This document shows positions 56,923-64,000 of a stretch of DNA of 64,000 nt, piece after piece. Numbering within the stretch: the first letter of the stretch is position 1; each line of letters begins with the position of its first letter. The notes below the pieces were generated by a model. That model had not been told where the DNA came from. It saw nothing but the letters and a program-made list of their open reading frames with translations, and searched no databases. The position numbers were made by a program, and so were the translations under genes. Source of the stretch: Perilla frutescens (taxonomy: Eukaryota; Streptophyta; Magnoliopsida; Lamiales; Lamiaceae); NCBI GenBank assembly GCA_026008535.1, contig BRKX01000009.1, positions 44,017,001 to 44,081,000 on the forward strand. Reading direction: 5' to 3'.

Positions 56923-57124
56923 TTTTTTGGATGTCAAGGGTAACCCGCAGCCGCTACAGTGATGCGCACTGGGTAAACTCCGCCCCTGTGTAATAGCCTG
57001 CAAACCTACACAGAAAAGATAAACCACACTTGGGCTCACACCTAGTGGTGTTGGTGGTGGGTCGAATTTGGGACCTTTGGCCTCAAGAAATACCACTCCA
57101 CGACTAGACCACCCCCAAGGGACA
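56923..57124 (-). mobile_element. tRNA-derived SINE, full-length
   Basis: 16-bp TSD ATAGTTTTTTTCTTTT (56907-56922, 57125-57140). On the minus strand it starts tgtcccttgggggTGGTCTAGTCGTGG (pol III A box at about 57100-57113), has a B-box-like AATTCGACCC at about 57059-57075, and ends ttgacatcc plus poly(A). Length about 200 bp. Transcribed by RNA polymerase III and mobilised by LINE machinery (family knowledge). A second, 5'-truncated copy is at 63373-63497. Confidence 0.88.
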
Positions 57125-57140
57125 ATAGTTTTTTTCTTTT

Positions 57141-57663
57141 AGATATTAGGGGAATGGATGATGAAATAATCCAATCAACTTATATAAATGGCACCCGGGG
57201 TAACAAGATTAAAATAAATGTATTAGCATATTTGGCCTTTTTAAATAAAGGGTGTCTTTTTCATAGCCATTGATTTCTCAAGTTTTTCTTAATTGTCGTT
57301 AATTATGGTTTACTGCTTTGAAGCATTAATTATGAAATCTCGTGTAAATGAGAAACGATTCCTCATTAATGGTTTTATACTTTTATTAGATATTTTTAAG
57401 TACTATTTTATCTCACTCTATATATGTAAAATATACATTTGTAAGACACCATTTTTTTTTTCATAAATCGCTTTTAGCATCATATGTCTAAAAATTTGAC
57501 TCTACTAAAATTGGCTATACCCACTTAGATCAATTAAAAAAAATCTTGAATAATTATATATATGACCCTCAATTCAATTTGTTCTTAAAAAAATGAACTT
57601 CAATTATAAATATTATTTTTTTATTATTTGAAAGAAAAAAAAAGTTGAGCCCACAATAAGCTC
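57141..57663. other. AT-rich spacer
   Basis: Nothing recognised. Confidence 0.6.
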
Positions 57664-58137
57664 TAAGAGCAACTCCAATGCTAACACCAAATCACCAATT
57701 TGGTGCTGAAACCTACTCCAATGCTGCACCAAATCCTGCACCAAATTGGTGCAGCACCAAATTCTGCCCCAAATTTGGGGCAGAATTTGGTGCTGCACCA
57801 AATTGGTGCTGATGAGTCCCACAGCATTTAATGCATTATTTTATTATTTAAAATCATTATTAAATAGATAATTTAATAAATTTAATTTAATTTATAAATT
57901 ATATATTCACTTAAATAGATTATTTAATATTCATTATTAAATAGATTATTTAATAAATTTAATTTATAAATTATATATTCATTTAATTTAAATTATAAAT
58001 CATCTAAATAAATAAATAATTTCAATAAAAACATAATTAATTAAACATAATGGATAGAATGAAGTCTCATATTACAAATTACTAAAAATTAACTTAAAAA
58101 CACACTACAATTAACTATAACTACTTGAAAAAACACA

Positions 58138-58470
58138 TTACAAATCATTTCTAGATCCTCTAAGATAATTATAATATTGACCGAAATCATTCGAAGAATC
58201 TTCAAATCCATGTCCTTCACCTCCGGATTGATTGAATTGTGAAAATTCTCCTTGATGAGGAGACGATTGAGATTCACGAGCTTGGTTTCTTTTTTGTATG
58301 ATTCTAAGTTGTTCACCACTGATGAATTCACGTGTAGTGGGATCAGAGATAGAATCCAAATTTTTGAATAAAATTCTATTTTCTTCTCTCAAGTTTGCAA
58401 CAACATTTCCTTCCCTCAATGTTGCAATCAATTCATCAGTCAACCGAATAAGTGCTCCATTTGAGGAACG
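58138..58470 (-). pseudogene. PIF ORF1 C-terminal remnant (NAM-associated/Myb-like protein)
   Basis: The minus-strand frame (open from 58563) reads ELIATLREGNVVANLREENR, then ILFKNLDSISDPTTREFISGEQ, then a Gln/Ser/Asn/Gly-rich end. The pattern of a basic-acidic helix followed by 'D.ttreFi...q..I.qkR' resembles the C-terminus of NAM-associated companion proteins in PIF elements. The N-terminal Myb/trihelix part is absent. The part of the open frame beyond about 58480 is antisense to the transposase tail. Confidence 0.6.
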
Positions 58471-58516
58471 AGATGAAATATCGACTCCAATTGTTGAGGA
58501 GCCAGCAAATGATAAT

Positions 58517-58636
58517 ATTCGGTTCAACGAATTTTTGGCTCGATATAGAGAAATCAAGAACAAAGATGCTTATATTGCGCTTCGAAATGCATTAGTGGAA
58601 CATATGTGGGAAAAATATACTAATTCTGAGTATTGA
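58517..58636 (+). pseudogene. PIF transposase C-terminal remnant
   Basis: The plus-strand frame ends RFNEFLARYREIKNKDAY followed by ALRNALVEHMWEKY and a stop at 58636. This 'R...I.nrdah.aLRnaLveHlWe' ending is typical of plant Harbinger DDE transposases. The catalytic domain is missing. Confidence 0.7.
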
Positions 58637-59026
58637 GGCCAAAATATATGTATTTTCATAAGTGTTGTAGTCTTGTAATATTTTTACTAATTGTAAGCGT
58701 TTGATGATCATTTAAAGTACTTTTATTATTCCAAGCACATTTTATGTTATAATTTTTTTAATAGTACATAATTTTTTTAATAGCATATTTTCTTAAATTA
58801 TGTAATTAAAACTTATTAGTTTTGGATAATCAATCATTTAAAAAAAATCATTAAGCATATTCATATTTCAATTATAAAATAAAATGAAATCTTTAAGAGA
58901 ATATTCTTATTTGGTGTAAAATTTGGTGCTGGAGCATTGGAGTTGTAAAAAAATTTGGTGCTGAAACTGCACCTATTTAGTGCAGAATCTGCACCAAATA
59001 GGTGCTTAGCATTGGAGTTGCTCTAA

Positions 59027-60218
59027 AGTCTGCAGTAGCTCCCAGTGTATGCATTAATTGATTACTATGGTTTGTGGTCCAAATATTTAATTTTAAAGAA
59101 ATTGTTAATTGAGCTGACGCGATTGCTGACGAGTTTATTTTTCTTGAATTATCAAATCACTTAATTTTTCTCTTGGATATATACTATTGTGATTTATGTA
59201 CATCATTTTAGTACTTTCATTTCAATTGTGCTTTTCCCATCTCGAACTCCCATGCACGCTTTTATTATAATATTCCAGAAATTGCAAAATTAGCCAAATA
59301 AACTATTTATACAGAAACATATAAAATGACAAGTCTTGGATTAGACCTTCTCACGGATCTAAATCCATAAGATTGGTCAAAATTCGGATTTATTTAAATA
59401 CAATCAATGACCGATAAAATTATAAATAGATTATTCAATATGAATTTGAATTCACATCTACACTCATTTTAGAGATTTTACCCCGTAAAAATGTAAGACA
59501 TCTCATACAAATTTTTATCATATAAAATTTAGGGGTTTTACATTGTTGGAGATGCCATTAAAGCACACAAAGCACTCAAATGAATTTTCTTTTGAAAAAC
59601 TTAAGTACATTTTTACATTTTCATGCAAGTAATTTGCACCAGCTAGCAATGCTTCTTCTCTACACTTAACTTGATCGTTTTGTAAAATTAGTAGAATGCT
59701 TCTGCAATAAGTTTTTCACAAAAAAATTGTGGTTACTACGGGGCACATTCCATCGTCAAAAATCCTTTAAATATACCTGAACCAAAGTCCATACTTGATA
59801 ATGTATCTATAAGCGTGTTGGTGTTTAATAGTATTTCATTTTGGAACTAAATTAAATACGATCGATCCGTAGATGATCTACACAAGAATACCTAAAAAAA
59901 GTTATTCAATACTTACTTCAGCTGATCTATTAAACAATTTGTATGGATATTTTTACCAATGATATAATTTGCAAAAAAAAAGGACTATTTATCAACCCTC
60001 TAAAACTTTTCTACCAAATACATAGATCCAATAGTCCTTGGGTTTTGAATTTCTATTTTATATGTGTTTTTCTCAATAGGCATGATTAATTTTTTTATTT
60101 TATTTTATGTTTTGGTAGCTAGTGAGATTTTAATGAGATCCAACTCGTTATGAATTTTAATTTTTTTTATTCTGTAAAATCAAATATACTTTTCGTTTCA
60201 TACTTCACAGTGGGATTT

Positions 60219-60221
<3 letters not shown>
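59027..60221. other. AT-rich spacer
   Basis: No gene, RNA or element recognised. Confidence 0.6.

Positions 60222-60300
<79 letters not shown>
60222..60300. repeat. (CT)n(TA)n compound microsatellite
   Basis: About 37 bases of CT followed by about 42 of TA. The ORF across it is composed of Ser-Leu and Tyr-Ile repeats and is spurious. Confidence 0.97.
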
Positions 60301-60302
<2 letters not shown>

Positions 60303-60662
60303 TTCCTTCTATATGCCCGACTCGTGTCACATACTTACATACTTGGAGCTTTTTTTGTTTTTATTATTCCTCCATAAATAACATTAGATCTTATTAAGAA
60401 AATTACAATTAAAACATATTTAAAGCTGTTTACATTTGAGATTTTTTTAGCAATTTAATACATACTGTTTTGAAAAAAAAATGAGTTGGACCAAATAAAA
60501 TCGTCGACCTTTGACCCATCAACGATACCAAGCATGCATCCCAATTAAGAGCCTCCCGCACCCAAAAGAGAACATTTTGGGGTTTGGGGGGATTAGACCC
60601 TATCTCCTAAACAACCACTCTAACCGGGTCTTAGGGGCATATCCAACTCCAATGTTGCATCT

Positions 60663-60757
60663 AATATATAATAAATATTAAATAATTACTTATCTAATTA
60701 AATTAATTATATACAAATAATTTAAATAATAGGATAATTAATCAAAATTTAAAATGT
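60663..60757 (+). repeat. 95-bp direct repeat, left copy
   Basis: Nearly identical to 61522-61615 (atatataataaatattaaat ... aaaatttaaaatgt). The pair brackets MITE X copy 2. Not recognised as an LTR: no TG/CA ends. Confidence 0.85.
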
Positions 60758-60975
60758 AAGGCAATAGAGGGTGTAACATGAAATTCTATGTGATTATTTT
60801 GGGACAATAAATTAAATAGACAAAAAACTTTTCAGAAATTAATTTAGAAAAAGACATAAAATATAGAAAGAAAAAAAAAAGAGAGAAAAGAAACAGACGA
60901 GAAAAAAAGGAAATGGGGGAAGGACATCTAGAGGCGTGGGCCCCGAAGAACCCACCCTCTCGTGCAAGTGTTTCT

Positions 60976-61358
60976 GGTGGGATGAGATTCTCTATTTCAG
61001 ATTTGGTGTTCCAATCCGTATTCCACGATCGATTTAACAAGTTTAATAATAAATTTATAAAAATAAAAATTAATTATAAAATAATCGACCTAGTGACATC
61101 TATCAATAAAAAATTGAAATTTTAAAAATTATAAATCATATTTTTAAAATAATCATCATAATAATCATTTCTTTGAAAATTAAATACTAAAAATGATTAT
61201 AAACCCTAATTGGGTGGGGGTGAACCCTAAAAACAATCATAAAATTAAACTAAAACATAATAAATTAAAATTGACGAAAAAAATCGAAGAAAACTTCATA
61301 AATTTGATTGTAGAATACGGGTTGGAACACCAAATTTAAAATAGAGGATCCCATCTGA
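60976..61358. mobile_element. MITE family X, copy 2
   Basis: Inverted ends of type GGGATSAGATYCTCTATTT...GGTGTTCC; interior colinear with copy 1 (tttaacaagtttaataata, aaaccctaattgggtg, gtgaaccctaaaaac). TTTCT occurs on both flanks (60971-60975, 61359-61363), a possible 5-bp duplication. Boundaries approximate. Confidence 0.75.
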
Positions 61359-61521
61359 TTTCTAGTACGCGCATCTCCCATTCGTAGCATGCTCTTTACT
61401 TTCATCGAACAAATTGGTGTTGGTCAACAATATTTTCAATTGTTATCAGATACCATTAAACTTATCCGGTAACATGAAATGTTATTTCATTTTTACCTTT
61501 TTTCCTAATCTCCAATAATTG

Positions 61522-61615
61522 ATATATAATAAATATTAAATAATTAGTTATCTAATTAAATTAATTATACACAAATAATTTAAATAATAGAATAACTAAT
61601 CAAAATTTAAAATGT
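61522..61615 (+). repeat. 95-bp direct repeat, right copy
   Basis: Partner of 60663-60757. Confidence 0.85.
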
Positions 61616-62973
61616 GCAGTTATATATAAAAGATAATGAAGAATATAAGATATAAGTTAAAATGGCATAACAACACAATCAAGTTATAATTGTGTGAAAT
61701 AACACTTTAATTTTGTTTTACGAAGAGTGTAATTTATTCTACACGACTAAGGTGGAAAATTCACATTTATCCTCATTTAATGCATTCAAACATCCATATT
61801 TAATTAATTTAATGAATTCATAAAAGGATGTATAATTTAATTATTACATTTATCCAAAATAATACTTATTCATAAATGGAGATCGAGTAAGACTTTTGTC
61901 GGCTTCTACAACTATGAGAACAGTGCCCATCATGAGGTATAATCGGATTTTCCCTCCCATTCGATTAAAAGGTTCGAGCAAATTAATCAGCGTTTTTCCA
62001 AGAAAGAGTGAAATACAAAATATTATCATTCGGGTTTGATATTATGATGTCGACTGATATTTTCAAAGTTTTAATGATTTGATGGTTGTTATAGTCGATC
62101 ACTTCAATTTTAAATTTTGAAGCTTTTAAGACATGATTTGCAAATTAGTCAAGTATTAAATATGCACATGAAAAATAACCAAAATGAAAGGCCAATTATG
62201 TATGCTTCAAGTAACATAATTAATATTTAAAAAGAAAGTTACTTAATTGACACCTTAAGCATAGATAATGGTGTTCTTAAGCATTGGCATTTAGCAAATT
62301 GATGCAGTAATGTCTATTTGGAAAATAGGAAAAAGATACTCCATCCCCTTAATTAGTTATTGCCCCAAAATGAACCAAATATTTAATGCTGTCCAATTAG
62401 GCAATTACTCCATATTTTTCCTTTTAAAAGTATTAGTATTATTTCTAATAAGAGTATTATGTACTTATTTTATGGATAAAAAATAAATAATATTACCCTT
62501 TTCCTGATGTTATTGCATTTAAACTCAATAAAATAAGAATTTTAGTTAAAAAGCTTTTTCCCTTGAAAGTTTTGCTTTTTCCCAAAATTTATTTGTTGAA
62601 GTATCAGTTTTCTTATAAGTAACTTTTGATTTATTTAATTTTTTTAGTTTAAAAGCGTTACTTTTTTATTGAAAAGGTCTTAACTTTTTCCTGAATAGTT
62701 TGTCTCACCAATTAATTTTAGAGTAAACAACTTTTAGTATTCCCTGCATGGGTTGCTTAAATAAAATAAAATAAAATATAAATATTCGCTTGATCATGGA
62801 AACCTTTTTTGCCATTTGTAAGACCAAAATAAATGAAAGACAAAAATCAAGATTTTAAGGTCCCCAAATTTCCAAGTTTATTTACCAATTATTTTATTTT
62901 ACTAATTAAGCGCCTAAATATTTCAAACTTTATTTTACCAAACCCCTAAAATTGCGTTCTAAGTTATCTACAT
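61616..62973. other. AT-rich spacer
   Basis: No gene or element recognised. Confidence 0.6.
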
Positions 62974-62982
62974 TTTATTTTA

Positions 62983-63363
62983 GGGTTAATTGCCTTTAAA
63001 AGTCATGAACTTTGAGCTTAGTTGTAAATTTAACATGAATTTTAAAAGTAGTTAATTAAAACATCAACTTTGAATTTGTGCGTTATTCAACATCATCAAA
63101 TTTTTATAAAATAAATTAACCTTCAATTCAACATACAATTGGAGCCACTTTGACGTCATTTTCAAAAATTGATGGTTAAGTCATGACGGGCTCGAAGAGA
63201 CGAAAAAATTGTATGTTAGATTTGAGGTCAATTTATTTTATAAAAATTTGAGGAAGTTGAATAACACACAAATTCAAAGTTGGTGTTTTAATTGTCGATT
63301 TTTAAAATTCATGTAAAATTTGCAACTAATCTCAAAGTTCATGATATTTAAGACAATTAACCC
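62983..63363. mobile_element. Mutator-like MITE with ~160-bp inverted repeats
   Basis: Ends GGGTTAATTGYC / inverted, with the perfect 9-bp TSD TTTATTTTA (62974-62982, 63364-63372). The arms pair over most of the 381 bp (aactttgaatttgtg..., ataaaataaattaacct). The GGGTTAA end is shared with the element at 48582. Confidence 0.93.
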
Positions 63364-63372
63364 TTTATTTTA

Positions 63373-63497
63373 CTATGTGTGAGTCTGTCACAACTGATTT
63401 TTCATGTGTGGTTTTCAAGCTATTACACAGGAGCAGAATTTTACCCAGTACACACATTGGTAGCGGCTATGAGTTACCCTCGACATAAAAAAAAATA
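63373..63497 (+). mobile_element. SINE, 5'-truncated copy
   Basis: Matches the 3' part of the SINE at 56923-57124: ctattacacaggagcagaat, ttacccagtacacac and gtagcggctatgagttaccc, ending tcgacat plus (A)9. The tRNA-like head is missing; the Mutator-like MITE ends immediately upstream. Confidence 0.85.
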
Positions 63498-63888
63498 AAC
63501 TTATTTGTAGAATAATAAATACTTAGTAACACAATTCTTAGTTTAATTTCAAGAAAGGTGAAAATTATGCACTAGCTAGATGTAGTTGCTCATAGATTTT
63601 AATGAACAGTGTCGGTTATATGTGCACATCAGATCACCTATTGTATTTCTTGTTACATTTTTTGTTTCAAATCTTTGGTTTTTTTTAAAATATTTTTTAA
63701 ATTTTTGTAATTTTATTTAATTTAATTTTTTGATTTAGGGTTCATTCGTCCCTAATTAGGGTATATTATTTTTAAAAAAATAATTAAAATAAAATCTAAT
63801 TATGGAACACCAAGTAAAATAGGAATAAGAATGACAACAGAGGATCTGATCCGTTATATGTGTGTGTATATGCGCCATGCATACTAAG

Positions 63889-63925
<37 letters not shown>

Positions 63926-64000
63926 TAACAAAGTAAAAGAGAGACGAAAATAGGTCATATATATAAAGCTTTGTCTCTTGTACATAATTGAAAAATGTAC
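63498..64000. other. Spacer with degenerate MITE X copy 3 and (TA)n
   Basis: 63730-63856 contains agggttca...ccctaattagggtatatta and tggaacaccaa...gaggatctgatccg, recognisable pieces of MITE X. A (TA)n tract is at about 63894-63922. Nothing else recognised. Confidence 0.55.

Larger units (their letters stand above)
57667..59023. mobile_element. PIF/Harbinger element, internal-deletion derivative
   Basis: Inverted ends GAGCAACTCCAATGCTAA with 3-bp TAA duplications (57664-57666, 59024-59026). caccaaattt / ttggtgctg subterminal words at both ends. Length 1357 bp. Only the C-terminal tails of both PIF genes remain, back to back. Confidence 0.94.

Noticed and set aside
56893..57096. Minus-strand 67-codon ORF
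   Set aside because: Lies within the SINE; non-coding pol III element.
57613..57822. Minus-strand 69-codon ORF at the PIF left end
   Set aside because: Formed by the caccaaattt/ttggtgc subterminal repeats of the PIF element.
60150..60377. ORF with Ser-Leu and Tyr-Ile repeats
   Set aside because: Produced by the (CT)n(TA)n microsatellite.

Overview
This window is plant nuclear DNA, from a seed plant and most likely a eudicot. It is AT-rich, no exon of a single-copy host gene could be recognised, and almost everything identifiable is a transposable element: Ty1/copia retrotransposons with initiator-Met-tRNA primer sites, CACTA, hAT, PIF/Harbinger, Mutator-like and Stowaway elements, and a tRNA-derived SINE. 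The species cannot be named from this sequence.

Layout. (1) 1-21636 (+): copia element R1, cut at its 5' LTR by the window edge. It has gag, protease, integrase, RT and RNase H of SIRE/Maximus type. Between pol and the 3' LTR lie about 8 kb with three further ORFs (A, B, C) that share sequence blocks with one another. R1 is interrupted by an hAT element (4068-8119) inside integrase and by a solo LTR (16722-18142) inside ORF C. (2) 22360-43369 (+): a CACTA element with a tnp2-type transposase and a Transposase_24-like second gene. Into its 5' part a second copia element of the R1 family, R2, has inserted on the minus strand (22919-37283). R2 keeps gag and the three accessory ORFs but has lost protease to RNase H. 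Its 3' LTR is chimeric, carrying an inverted piece of R2's own interior, and contains a 1.9 kb non-autonomous hAT element. (3) 43370-50760: AT-rich spacer with a long-inverted-repeat element, a Stowaway MITE, an unassigned MITE family, a Mutator-like element holding a Ser/Lys/Pro-rich ORF, and an hAT MITE. (4) 50762-55326 (+): a third, unrelated copia element R3, truncated at the start of RT, with an hAT MITE in its LTR. (5) 55327-64000: spacer with two Mutator-like MITEs, two SINE copies, a PIF/Harbinger deletion derivative and further copies of the unassigned MITE.

Most exact insertion boundaries come from target-site duplications (TSDs) read directly: GCATCGAT, GTTCTGAG and ATTGCAGA (8 bp, hAT), CTAGG (5 bp, solo LTR), AAA (3 bp, CACTA), three 9-bp Mutator-type TSDs, TA (Stowaway), TAA (PIF) and 16 bp (SINE).

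The most unusual content is the accessory module of R1 and R2: three diverged, mutually related proteins downstream of pol. Two of the R1 ORFs have clear TATA-like sequences and pyrimidine-rich leaders. The module is retained, with reading frames largely preserved, in a relative that has lost its own pol. This suggests a retrotransposon lineage with a dedicated accessory gene set and a gag-plus-accessory derivative that would need pol supplied in trans. All retrotransposon and transposase genes here carry stops or frameshifts, except the 365-codon accessory ORF of R2, so these copies are probably inactive.
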